64,000 bases of DNA, taken from Trichoplusia ni. Taxonomy: Eukaryota; Arthropoda; Insecta; Lepidoptera; Noctuidae. The notes under the pieces were generated by a model. It saw only the letters and a program-made list of their open reading frames with translations, had not been told where the DNA came from and made no database searches. Below are positions 53,601 through 63,073 of the stretch, piece by piece; position 1 is the first letter of the stretch; each line of letters begins with the position of its first letter. The translations under genes were made by a program, and so were the position numbers. Location: the NCBI RefSeq assembly GCF_003590095.1, contig NC_039479.1, positions 3,596,001 through 3,660,000 on the forward strand, read 5' to 3'.

Positions 53601-56600
53601 GCGTATCCACCGACTACAACACAAACACACCGACACTATACACACACATACACCACAGATTACATCTTTATTATTATCTTAAAGTATTTGTGGACAAGCG
53701 GGCGTCGCGGACACGCGTCGTGCAAGCGCGAGAACAACTAGCTGAAAAAACCATCGTGAAAATTTAATTTGTATCGGCGTCAATCGTGATTGTCAATTAT
53801 TTTGTATTGTAGTGTTAGTGCCAGTTTTTTCTTTTGGATATGAAAGCTTCAATGCAAAACTGTAAGTATTATTGTATTGTATTAGGAGTGTGATTACGTA
53901 TCGTAAGGGATTATTTTCGTTGTTTTGGCAATCGTGTTTATTACTGTTTACATCACGTGTTTCGAAATTCTCACCGCGAAGTGCATGCGTAATTAAAGCT
54001 CTGGACTATTTTGATGCGCATTTGTTTTAACACTTGCGATCAAAGGTGCCAGGATGATTTCGACCTTCATGAAAGATTGGTGTGAAGTGGTTCAGGATAA
54101 AGCTGTCTGGATTTAAATAGGGTAGAAATTTGCCTAGCAGTGGGACTCATAATAGGTTGCTTAAATCTAAATACATCCTAACGTGGATAGGATATTTCAC
54201 TAACCCGTCTCGGGTAGTTGTAGGTGAGGGCGGCTCTCTCGCAGAAGTTGAACTGGTTGGCCAGCTTCTTGATCCTGGGCTTGATGTCAATGACTTCATC
54301 CATAAACGCACCCTCCTCCGGCCCTTTCTCATCTGTGTAAAGAGCAAAGGTTTATGTCGATTTGAAGTACCTAATGGAAATTCCGATACTGTGTATACTG
54401 TATTTTGAAATCATATCCAAATCTTGTAAGGTTAAATCAACTTTTTAACACCTCAGCTTAAAAAGCATTTGTTTTGCCCAGCTTTAATATTTAATGGCTT
54501 AATTTTAAACGATTTCTTAACATGGAACTAGTAATGACGTTTTTATTTTTATCCACCATTTAAAAAAAAAAAAAGTTGATCAAAAAATTAACAATATAGC
54601 ACGCGAATGAGATACTTCCAAATTGTTTTTGTTTCCCAAAACTTTTACTTTTACTGGTATTTGGAAATTAGTTTTATAGCTATTTGTTCTCCAAAACTTG
54701 AGCAATATAGCAACAGTACCAATTTAATTTTGCGTGAGGTAAGAAATTATTATCCTAATGGTTTAAGTTTGTTGATGAGTTATTTTTACCTTGCCATGGC
54801 CAAACAGATTCTACTGAAGCTCCTTTTTTGTTTATAATTTTCGTGTCTCTTTCCATAGTAGAAATGCCAAAGCTTAACAGTCTTTATAGATTGCGGTAAC
54901 TAAAACCGACTCAGATGCACTGCAATTTGGTGGAAAACTTATAACGGCGATAGAGAAACCCATCATTTTGCGCATGTTGGCAAAATTCTTGGTGCAGGCG
55001 TGTGATATCATTGATGAACAAATTTACAGTTAGCCTTATCGCAGGCTGTTATTGCTAATTCAGACTATATCAATACATAATATTGTTAGTGTAACGTACA
55101 TTGTTTCCATCTCTTACTGACCTTCTTCCTTTCCTTCTTCCTCGTCGCCAGCTGCTGGCTCGCCTTCAGTGGGAGCGGTTTCCGCCGCAGCATCCTCAGC
55201 GACAGGTTCTGGTTCATCTCCTTCAGGTCTCTCTTCTTCTCCCGCCATATCCTCTATAAATGAAAACAAAGTTTAGGTCTGTTGGGTAAAGAAACCACTT
55301 ACAAGACATTTATTTCGACACAACTGCGACACGTGTTACAAAGATGTCTGTTATTGCTGTGAAGAATAAGTGCTTGTCCAGAGTATTAGCAATCTCTATG
55401 CCGATTTTCATTAAAATTGGAGTAGTTGTCAGTTATCTAATATATAAAATTCCCGTGTCACGATGTTAGTTACCGTACTCCTCCGAAACAGTTCGAGCGA
55501 TTTTTATGAAATTTTGTATACATATTGGGTAGGTCTGAGAATAGAACAACATCTATTTTTCATACCCCTAAGTGTTAAGGGTTGCTCACACTAAAAAAAA
55601 ATATTTTATTTTTGGAACGAAATTGTTTGTTTTTATTTTTTTTATAATGAGGCATTAAAAATACATACAACTAGAAAAAAAAATCGGCAAAACAACGTTT
55701 GCTGGGTCAGCTAGTATATATATATATTGTTAGCAGTTCCCCCACTGTCTACCCACCTTACCTATATAAACGGGTGACAGTCCTGCGACGGCCCATTTGC
55801 TCGCCGGCTGTCCACCGATATACATCTAAGTGTTTTACGATCATATTGTTGATTTGTCAGCTTTCACGTGAGTCATTTTGTGGGTGTTAATTACTAATCA
55901 CTCTGTAAGTACATTCTGTTATCCTATGTGTTGATTGTTTGAAGTTTGGTTACCTTACTCTTTTAGTTGTTTAATTGATGTTAAAAATAAAGGTTAGTTT
56001 CACTACAATTGTTGTTTTTTTAACTTTATTGTGCTTCTGCATCTTAGATCAGAAGTGGGATAAAGGATTCTAAATAGTTAAGCCCACGAACCAAACTGAT
56101 AACAAATCTACCTACATTTGTTTCTGATTTTTGTTTGTTCGCATTTCTTGTTGTTCTTTTTCTTGTGGTGATAAGATTCTCGTAATGCCGAAGTCTAAAA
56201 AGTGTACACAAAAGGGCTCGCGTGATCGCACGCGCAGAAGGTCACCAAATCGTTCGCGTAGTCGTTCAAAACGCGAATCTCGCTTTCATGATCGGAATCA
56301 AAGACGGTTAACCTCTCGATCGAGCGCACGTGACAGATCACGGAAACCGTCACGTAACGTTTCTCGCGGCGATAGGACTCCTTACGTATCACCGCGTAAG
56401 TCTAGATCACGATCCAAACATACATCGGGCCGCGATCGTCCCTTGCGTGATAGATCTCGATCCGTAACTCCAAGGAGTAATGATAGGTGTATGCGCCGTC
56501 ACCAACAAAATGATAAACGTAGGTTAAAGTCAATCGATCGATGTGATGAGAGCGACCCCACGTATTCCCGCCGCCGTAACAACGGGAGCAGGTCGCGTTC

Positions 56601-59600
56601 AAGATCGAGGGACTCTCGTGATCACCGATCTTCTCACCGAAATTTTCAAGATAGGACGCCAAGTAGGGACCTTGTTATGGCTTCCAACGACACGCTGCCA
56701 CAATCGACAGACGTTACTGGCAACGCATCCAATAACGTAAACAATTACTCTCAACCCGCCGCATCAAGCGTTCAATCGTCTGAGGCATCTACCCTCACTC
56801 AAGCGTTAATACTCGCACTAAAATCAGTACAACCGAGCCGATCACAGAGTTACTTCGTATCGAACTTCGACCCATCTATTCACAACATTGATGCATGGTT
56901 TGAGGAAGTAGAACGCGCCAGACAAAGTAACAGTTGGAGTGACCACGAATGCCTGTCTCGAGTTGCCTCTTGCCTTAAGGGTGACGCACGCGTGTGGCTC
57001 TCTGAGTGGGTTACAAACGATCGGACGTGGACCAATTTTAAACGTGAATTTAAGTCTCTTTGTCCCAATAAACTTGACTTTGCGAATATTTTATTCGAGG
57101 CAATGAAATCCACATCCGATGGTTACCCAACCTATGCAGAGTACGCGCGCCGAATCATTTTACGATTACGAATGATTCCTGGCCTCAGTGACGAGCTTCG
57201 TACTTTGATAGTTATCCGTGGAATAGACAACCCCCAAATAAGAGCCACAGCTTCAAATGCTGATCTTAACCCCGACAATCTCGTGTCGTTCCTATCGATT
57301 TACACCAAACCTTCTAAGCTTAGGCCCGGTTCACAATCTCAGCATTCGTTCAGGAAGCCTCCCTCACAGAATAATAAAAATGTTTCCACTGTGAAATGCT
57401 TTAACTGCGGTAGGAAAGGACACAGAAGTCGCGAATGTCGAAGTAAACCAAAAACTGCACAACCACCGGTAACCGCGCCATCAAATACTAACAGTGTAGT
57501 TTGTGCCTTTTGCAAAAAACCGGGTCACTCAGAAAACATGTGCTTTGCTAAAGAACGTTCCGAGTCACATAATAAACACAAAGTAAATTTATGCCAATCG
57601 CGGCATTCTAAGAATAACGACGTCGTCACAGCGGTTATATGTGGCATTCCCGTAGACGTATTAATAGATAGTGGCGCATTAAACATATCTCTCATATCCT
57701 CCAACGTATTGAGGTACCTTCCCTGCCAACCGAAGTTAAGACGTTGCGTACTTAAGGGCATAAGCGACAAAGAAATAGTGTCCGACTCTTACATTACAGT
57801 TAACTTAGAGTTCAAGAACATTTCTATTGAAGTAGACCTAGTAGTAGTGCCTTCGAATTGTATGAACCATCCAATAGTTATAGGTACAGATGTACTCAAT
57901 CGAGACGGCGTTACATACGTTCGGACGAAAGACAATCAATGCCTAATGCATCGTTCTGAGGTGGTCTTTCCCCTTAACTCAGTGGAGCCTTCCACTGTCA
58001 GTCAATCCGTAAATACCCCACTTTTAGGTAATGACCTTAGTAGTCTGATGGCTGTGATTAGTGAGTTCTCGGAGTTTTTAATAACTGGAACGGCCTCAAC
58101 AACTGTTAAGACTGGTGAGATGAATATAAAACTCACCAGCAAAATACCAATCGCTTATAGGCCTTATAAGTTGTCGTATCAAGAAAAATTAAAAGTACGC
58201 GACATTACTAACGACTTGTTAGAGAAAGGCATTATCAGGAAGTCTCAATCCTCATACGCTAGTCCTATAATTTTGGTCAAGAAGCGCGATGGCTCCGACA
58301 GGCTCTGCGTCGATTTTAGAGCTCTTAATAGGATTACGGTAAAAGACAGATACCCTCTCCCTTTGATAGACGACCATATTGATCGGTTGGGAAACTACAA
58401 ATTCTTCTCCAGTCTCGATATGGCGACCGGATTTCACCAAATCCCTATAAAAAAGGAGTGTATCCATCTCACAGGCTTCGTAACACCGGAAGAGCATTTC
58501 GAATATTTGAAAATGCCTTATGGCCTTGCTAATTCCCCCATAGTCTACCAGCGAATAATAAATGAAACGTTGCGTAGCTTTATCAACAAAGGTAACGTTT
58601 TGGTTTATGTAGACGATGTACTCTTACTAAGTAATTCCATAGGCGAGGGGATAGAACTCCTACATGACGTGTTACTCACCCTCACTGAGGCAGGTTTTTC
58701 TGTTAACCTAAAGAAATGCTCATTCCTCACGACTGAAGTCGAGTACTTAGGTAGGGTAGTAAGTGCTGGTCAGGTAAAGCCGAGCCCTAGGAAGGTGGAA
58801 GCCCTGGCAAACACCTCCCCTCCGGAAAACGTCAAGCAGATACGTCAGTTCCTAGGACTGGCGGGGTACTTCCGACGGTATATCAAAGATTACGCAGTTA
58901 GGACGGCGTGCATTGCTCAGTTGACTAGGAAGGGAGTCAAGTTTTCATGGGGTCCTGAACAGGAAACGGTTCGCCAGGAAATAATTCATCACTTGACTAA
59001 CGCACCGATACTCGCCATTTTCGACCCGAAACTAACTACCGAAGTTCACACGGATGCCAGTAGCTTAGGTTACGGCGCTGTAATGCTTCAAACTCATTCT
59101 GATGGGAAAAAGCATGTCGTATCCTACTTTAGTCAAGCCACAAGGGGTGCCGAGAGCAGGTATCATTCCTACGAGCTTGAAACACTCGCAGTAGTGAAAG
59201 CTCTGCAGCATTATCGGCACTATCTCGTAGGAATCAGATTTGTCATTGTTACTGATTGTAACGCGCTGAAGTCAACAGAGCGGAAGAAGGACTTGATCCC
59301 TCGGGTAGCACGGTGGTGGGTCTATCTGCAAGATTTTGACTTCACCATCGAATATCGTAGGGGCGTCCTCCTGCCGCATGCTGACTACCTCAGCCGCAAC
59401 CCACCGGCAAGCGTTAACCAGATTTCAAGACCCCGAAATTGGGCACAAATTGCTCAGTCGGCTGATGACGAGACTCTAGCACTCATAGAAAAACTTCAGA
59501 GAGGCGAACTCGATTCTAGCCGCTATGTAGTACAGAACGACATATTGTATTACCGCTACACACCTGTTGGCGGAGAATCGAGATTACTGTGCTTTGTTCC

Positions 59601-62600
59601 AAAAGGACATCGTCTTAGTCTACTGCGTGTGTTTCATGACGAGCATGAACACATCGGGGCGGATAAGACGACGGACCTTATTTTAAAACATTTTTGGTTT
59701 CCGGGGTTACGACAGTTTGTCGTGAAGTATATCGCGCACTGCCTAATTTGTATATCGCATAAGCGTGTCCCTCGTGGTCCATTACAAAATATTACCTCAT
59801 GGGACAAACCAGACATCCCATTTCATACGGTACACATAGATGCCCTTGGTCCTCTCCCAATGTCGAATGGATTTAAATTTATTCTCATACTAGTAGACTC
59901 ATTTACAAAGTTCTGTCAGCTATACCCTATTAGTCGACAAGACGTTACAGAACTTAAACGCGTCATCACTCAAGCAGTCGCATTATTTGGCGTACCGACG
60001 CTTTTGGTCACAGACAAAGGCCGAATGTTTGAGTCGACCGAATTCGTAACTTGGATTAACGACTTGGGATGTGATTTACACTACATCACACCCGAGATGC
60101 ACCACGCGAATGGTCAAGTGGAAAGATACATACGAACCATACTTAATATGGTTAGGATTGAAGCTAACCACAAAAGTACGTCCTGGTCTACGGTGCTTTG
60201 GAAGCTCCAGTTGGTGATCAACATCACCAAGCAAAAGACGACACAAGTTTCGGCTCTAAACCTACTTATCGGCACTGAGTCTACTACCCCAGTAATACGC
60301 TCTTTGATTAGAGATGTTGCAGCACAAGAATCAAGGCCCAATCGCGAAGCCTTACGGGAGTTGTCCAGGAGTCGCGCTCACCAACTACTTCGAGAGAACC
60401 AGGCCAATCAAGATGAGATCGTCAACCGGCACCGACGTCCACCGCGAGAGTTTAACCTGGGTGACCTGGTTTTCGTGATCAAGTACTCTCAATCCACCGG
60501 AAAATTGGACCCGGGAATGCGAGGTCCGTACAAAGTTGTAAAGATCTTGCCGAGTGGACGCTACGAGTTAAAGTTACTGGCTGGCAGTTATGGGAAGACC
60601 ACGCAAGCCGCGGCACAGTTCATGGTGCCCTGGCGGGGTGAGTGGTGCCCTGAGACATGCGCTGCGTTCTTTGAGTGTAAGTATTCTTATCTCATAAAAC
60701 CTGCTATTTCATTATTTACTTGTTCATGTCTGCACTTTGTGCATAGTTGAACCCCCCGTGTCTGCACATGGTGCATAGTCGGGGTATAGCGTAATCTTCC
60801 GTTTCTGCATAAATTGCATAGTCGGAATTCCCGTTTCTGCACATGGTGCATAGTCGGGATGGCAAAGGTTGCCAATTATCCGTTTCTGCACTAAGTGCAT
60901 AGTCGGAACTTATCCTTGTCCGTATCTGCACGCTGTGCATAGTCGGGCCTAGCTACGCTGTTATGCTGCTTAACTGGCTTCTACTCGAGCCTGTCCGGGG
61001 AGCAGTCATCAGCCGCCGCCATGAATCGCTTTATGTGTAAACAGGAATTCAGAGGCCTATTTTAATTGTTAATGCTAACTGCGAGATGAATGTGAGAACA
61101 AACCAAGAATGATTTATTTGAGATGATGTATGAATTAAGTGGCTGGTAGTCATTGAAAGGAGAGAGAATGAAGTGTATGTGTCCCAGTCTATCTCAACTA
61201 TATGCTAATCTCAATCATATTTCACAGATAACGAAACTAACGATTTAGAAGCTGACGTTGGCGGTCAGATCACCATGAATCGGCCCGCTCAAGAAAATGA
61301 AGTGCCGGCGCTAGCTCGTGGAACAGACGTCGGACCATCCACGTCTGGCAAAACAGCTGGACCATCCATGCCTCTATTGGACGACGACTAACCCTGTTGG
61401 AAGATATGGTCAATAAGAGTTGAGGACAACTCTTCATCAGGAGAGGCCGTGTTAGCAGTTCCCCCACTGTCTACCCACCTTACCTATATAAACGGGTGAC
61501 AGTCCTGCGACGGCCCATTTGCTCGCCGGCTGTCCACCGATATACATCTAAGTGTTTTACGATCATATTGTTGATTTGTCAGCTTTCACGTGAGTCATTT
61601 TGTGGGTGTTAATTACTAATCACTCTGTAAGTACATTCTGTTATCCTATGTGTTGATTGTTTGAAGTTTGGTTACCTTACTCTTTTAGTTGTTTAATTGA
61701 TGTTAAAAATAAAGGTTAGTTTCACTACAATTGTTGTTTTTTTAACTTTATTGTGCTTCTGCATCTTAGAATATTATATAAGAATAAAGACAAAATGTTT
61801 TGTTAATCAAACTTATCATTCATGAAAAACACATTTTAGCTGGGAAATACTACAACATCGCAAAAAATTGCGCAAGTTACTCATATTTTCAGACATCATT
61901 TGTTTCGATAAGAATCAAGCCGCACAAAAATGTAGTTTAGTGCGTGTTGGTACGAATTTATGAATCGCGAAACTCGATTATTGTGAGTGCAATCTTTGAT
62001 CTGAATCGTTTTGCTGTATAATAAATATCTGATGTATCGATTTTGTAGCCAGTGAGAGAATTATGAACGAAACCTCAAATATTACTCAATCGTAAGAATT
62101 ATTGAAATTCTCATGCTGTCTCTATCTTCTCAAAGAGACTGACGAAAAGTGTGCTGACAGAGTTTTTCTCAAAGAGTTTTTATAGAATCTAGATTATATT
62201 TTACCATCTGGCCTTGCTTCTTCAGCTCCTCCTGGTTCAGGTTCCGGTTCCTCCTCTTCCTCTTCTTCTGCAGTTGACTTCTTGACCTTCGCACGTTTCG
62301 GTCCGGCATCATCGAAGCCCACCATACCTGCGTAATACGCATCAAAACTAAAACATGTTAGCTGTTTATTCAAGTTTTCTTCTTCTATTTCTGCCATTGT
62401 TGGAAAGATTTCTAGCATTTTCAATTTAGGTGTCATTACAGCACTGAAGGCATACTTACCATAGCCCGCGGCGATTTGTGCCTTAGCTTCGTCAGAATCC
62501 TTGCGTATAGCCGTGCCTTGGTATATGAAGAGAGGGTATGCCTTCCCAAAGGTGGGTCTCGGTGTTACCACAAACTTTCCTTGCCCATAGTGGTAGGCCA

Positions 62601-63073
62601 CTCGATCAGCCACCCATTGAGGATTAATCGTCGTCAAAATGCGACCTACTTCCTCTTCAAGATCCTAAATAAAGGGTAAAATTAAAACACCTTGTAGAAA
62701 TCTTTCTTTGATATTCTTGGCGAACAAAATTTCAATCTTAGCATTAAAATTAGACTGAGCGCTTCGTAATTTGAACATAGATATACAGAATGACAAATAA
62801 ATAATCTTACTGCTTCTGGAACATCTTCCTGGTCGTCTGGCTTGACTAGGGTGCGCGGTTTGAGCCAGTCGAGGTTGTCATCTTCCACAAGATTCCCTCG
62901 CGACTTGGCCGTCACCTCCTTCTGCTAAATAACGCATCAAGTATTATTATACCAAAGCAGCACACGTCACAGTCCTGCGTAATTCGGTTACGTACATCCA
63001 AGCACTGCAATGTTTTGTTTAGAAGCGATTTCTCCTCGTTGACAAGAGCGCGTTTTATCATAGCCTTCAACAT
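44689..63073 (-). CDS. DNAI1: Dynein axonemal intermediate chain 1 (outer arm)
   Basis: This WD-repeat intermediate chain anchors the outer dynein arm in motile axonemes, in insects mainly sperm tails and chordotonal cilia. Exons in transcript order: 63073-62996, 62924-62811, 62664-62460, 62327-62205, 55253-55122, 54332-54205, 53613-53479, 52541-52412, 51379-51212, 50162-50019, 49078-48969, 48422-48245, 47763-47535, 46868-46769, 45683-45550, 44955-44862 and 44775-44689. Every phase matches and the product is 762 aa (human about 700). Family landmarks are KDSDE near 119-123, a Glu/Pro-rich low-complexity stretch, NQFNFCERAALTYNYP, LVNQNIYDDIAQDYRYWDDP, then WD blades such as WNPHYQDLFAVAYGS, LYDGNVCVYNAQL, SCSGDWRVKIWEDG and WAPYSSTVFAA, ending LDKLLSLVRDPP. 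A stop codon precedes the chosen ATG in frame. Intron 4 contains a 6-kb retrotransposon in antisense. Confidence 0.94.
45021..45092 (-). tRNA. tRNA-Thr (anticodon UGU)
   Basis: The 72-nt minus-strand sequence folds fully: acceptor GCCTCCA pairs with TGGGGGC (one G-U), D arm GCTC/GAGC, anticodon arm CTGGT/ACCAG with loop CTTGTAA (anticodon TGT), and T arm GAGAG/CTCTC with loop TTCAAAT. There is no intron and CCA is not encoded. A TTTTT run about 15 nt downstream can end pol III transcription. It lies in a DNAI1 intron between exons 15 and 16, on the same strand as the host. Confidence 0.95.
49356..49570 (+). mobile_element. tRNA-derived SINE, second family
   Basis: The head has an A box-like CGTGGTCGAGTGGCGTAGGT and a B box GGTCCCGGGTTCGATCCCCGG. 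The body contains a short inverted repeat (TGTAGAAATTCACATTTCTACA) and TGTGTGTGGTACCTTCGTTG. The tRNA cloverleaf is not complete, so this is a SINE, not a tRNA gene. It lies in DNAI1 intron 10. Confidence 0.7.
55436..55714 (+). mobile_element. Short non-autonomous Helitron-like element (family 2), second copy
   Basis: It has the same ends as the copy at 6104-6342 (TCTAATATATAAAATTCCCG to CGTTTGCTGGGTCAGCTAGT) with an extra A/T-rich insertion near 55610-55680. It lies in DNAI1 intron 4. The (TA)n directly after its 3' end is the integration site of the Gypsy element. Confidence 0.75.
55728..56048 (+). repeat. 5' LTR of the Gypsy element
   Basis: It begins TGTTAGCAGTTCCCCC and ends CTGCATCTTAGA. 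It has a TATATAAA box at 55763-55770 and AATAAA at 55986-55991, so promoter and poly(A) signal are both inside. GTAAGT motifs (for example 55905-55910) could act as splice donors. Confidence 0.95.
56185..60750 (+). CDS. Gag-Pol polyprotein of the Gypsy element
   Basis: One open frame runs from 56131 to the stop at 60750. I prefer the ATG at 56185, since the 18 residues before it are Cys-rich and atypical. Numbering below is from 56131. Order: an Arg/Ser-rich N-terminus (about 19-185), a gag capsid-like region, two CX2CX4HX4C zinc knuckles (about 423-436 and 460-475), an aspartic protease with DSG at D513, a reverse transcriptase with YVDD at 826-829, RNase H (VHTDASSLGYGA), an integrase with an HHCC finger, and the catalytic triad D1237, D1295, E1331 (D,D-35-E). 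A GPY/F-like module (PGMRGPYKVV) ends the integrase. Gag and Pol share a frame with no frameshift site. The last 24 codons after AFFE probably arise from reading into an intron (donor at 60677). Confidence 0.93.
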   Translation: MPKSKKCTQKGSRDRTRRRSPNRSRSRSKRESRFHDRNQRRLTSRSSARDRSRKPSRNVSRGDRTPYVSPRKSRSRSKHTSGRDRPLRDRSRSVTPRSNDRCMRRHQQNDKRRLKSIDRCDESDPTYSRRRNNGSRSRSRSRDSRDHRSSHRNFQDRTPSRDLVMASNDTLPQSTDVTGNASNNVNNYSQPAASSVQSSEASTLTQALILALKSVQPSRSQSYFVSNFDPSIHNIDAWFEEVERARQSNSWSDHECLSRVASCLKGDARVWLSEWVTNDRTWTNFKREFKSLCPNKLDFANILFEAMKSTSDGYPTYAEYARRIILRLRMIPGLSDELRTLIVIRGIDNPQIRATASNADLNPDNLVSFLSIYTKPSKLRPGSQSQHSFRKPPSQNNKNVSTVKCFNCGRKGHRSRECRSKPKTAQPPVTAPSNTNSVVCAFCKKPGHSENMCFAKERSESHNKHKVNLCQSRHSKNNDVVTAVICGIPVDVLIDSGALNISLISSNVLRYLPCQPKLRRCVLKGISDKEIVSDSYITVNLEFKNISIEVDLVVVPSNCMNHPIVIGTDVLNRDGVTYVRTKDNQCLMHRSEVVFPLNSVEPSTVSQSVNTPLLGNDLSSLMAVISEFSEFLITGTASTTVKTGEMNIKLTSKIPIAYRPYKLSYQEKLKVRDITNDLLEKGIIRKSQSSYASPIILVKKRDGSDRLCVDFRALNRITVKDRYPLPLIDDHIDRLGNYKFFSSLDMATGFHQIPIKKECIHLTGFVTPEEHFEYLKMPYGLANSPIVYQRIINETLRSFINKGNVLVYVDDVLLLSNSIGEGIELLHDVLLTLTEAGFSVNLKKCSFLTTEVEYLGRVVSAGQVKPSPRKVEALANTSPPENVKQIRQFLGLAGYFRRYIKDYAVRTACIAQLTRKGVKFSWGPEQETVRQEIIHHLTNAPILAIFDPKLTTEVHTDASSLGYGAVMLQTHSDGKKHVVSYFSQATRGAESRYHSYELETLAVVKALQHYRHYLVGIRFVIVTDCNALKSTERKKDLIPRVARWWVYLQDFDFTIEYRRGVLLPHADYLSRNPPASVNQISRPRNWAQIAQSADDETLALIEKLQRGELDSSRYVVQNDILYYRYTPVGGESRLLCFVPKGHRLSLLRVFHDEHEHIGADKTTDLILKHFWFPGLRQFVVKYIAHCLICISHKRVPRGPLQNITSWDKPDIPFHTVHIDALGPLPMSNGFKFILILVDSFTKFCQLYPISRQDVTELKRVITQAVALFGVPTLLVTDKGRMFESTEFVTWINDLGCDLHYITPEMHHANGQVERYIRTILNMVRIEANHKSTSWSTVLWKLQLVINITKQKTTQVSALNLLIGTESTTPVIRSLIRDVAAQESRPNREALRELSRSRAHQLLRENQANQDEIVNRHRRPPREFNLGDLVFVIKYSQSTGKLDPGMRGPYKVVKILPSGRYELKLLAGSYGKTTQAAAQFMVPWRGEWCPETCAAFFECKYSYLIKPAISLFTCSCLHFVHS
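60677..61227 (+). other. Probable intron in the 3' part of the Gypsy pol gene
   Basis: The donor GAGT/GTAAGTATT at 60677 and the acceptor CATATTTCACAG at 61227 are both good matches to insect consensus. Joining them (phase 1) extends the polyprotein from AFFE into the open frame 61228-61391. Unspliced RNA gives 24 different, hydrophobic and Cys-rich residues before a stop. The interval contains the six-copy palindromic array. Confidence 0.55.
60729..60945 (+). repeat. Six-copy array of a 21-bp palindrome-centred motif
   Basis: Copies start at 60729, 60761, 60804, 60836, 60885 and 60925. Consensus TCTGCAC-NNN-GTGCATAGTCG; most are preceded by CCG(T/A)(T), so CCG and CGG can form outer arms around the TGCAC/GTGCA stem. 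The three central bases vary (TTT, ATG, AAA, ATG, TAA, GCT); the third copy has TGCAT/TTGCA instead of TGCAC/GTGCA. Spacers of about 11-28 bp are unrelated in sequence. Conservation of the motif against divergent spacers suggests selected binding sites or RNA hairpins. Confidence 0.9.
61228..61391 (+). CDS. Candidate spliced C-terminal exon of the Gypsy polyprotein
   Basis: After the acceptor at 61227 the frame entered in phase 1 from the pol donor encodes 54 residues and stops at TAA 61389-61391. The peptide is acidic at both ends (YNETNDLEAD at the start, LLDDD at the end) and carries a repeated GPSTSG / GPSMP motif, a composition typical of tails following the AAFFE block in similar insect polyproteins as I remember them. 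It lies 58 bp before the 3' LTR. An alternative is that it starts at its own ATG at 61275 in a separately spliced RNA. Confidence 0.5.
61450..61770 (+). repeat. 3' LTR of the Gypsy element
   Basis: I find no difference from the 5' LTR over 321 bp. TATATAAA is at 61485-61492 and AATAAA at 61708-61713. It is directly followed by the ATAT target-site duplication. Confidence 0.95.

Larger units (their letters stand above)
55728..61770 (+). mobile_element. Full-length Ty3/Gypsy LTR retrotransposon
   Basis: 6043 bp, flanked by the 4-bp direct repeat ATAT (55724-55727 and 61771-61774). LTRs at 55728-56048 and 61450-61770 are 321 bp each and appear identical base for base, indicating recent insertion. 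The primer-binding site TCAGAAGTGGGAT follows the 5' LTR directly; it is complementary to the 3' part of tRNA-Leu with an offset from the CCA end, as I recall for mdg3/micropia-type elements (inference). A purine-rich AGGAGAGG precedes the 3' LTR. Gag and Pol occupy one uninterrupted frame, with no env. The element is antisense to DNAI1 and sits in its intron 4. Between pol and the 3' LTR lie a probable intron, a six-copy palindromic array and a short acidic C-terminal exon. Confidence 0.95.

Noticed and set aside
61275..61391. A separate env-like or accessory gene downstream of pol
   Set aside because: Only 38 codons from its own ATG, no signal peptide or membrane segment; better explained as a spliced C-terminal exon of pol.
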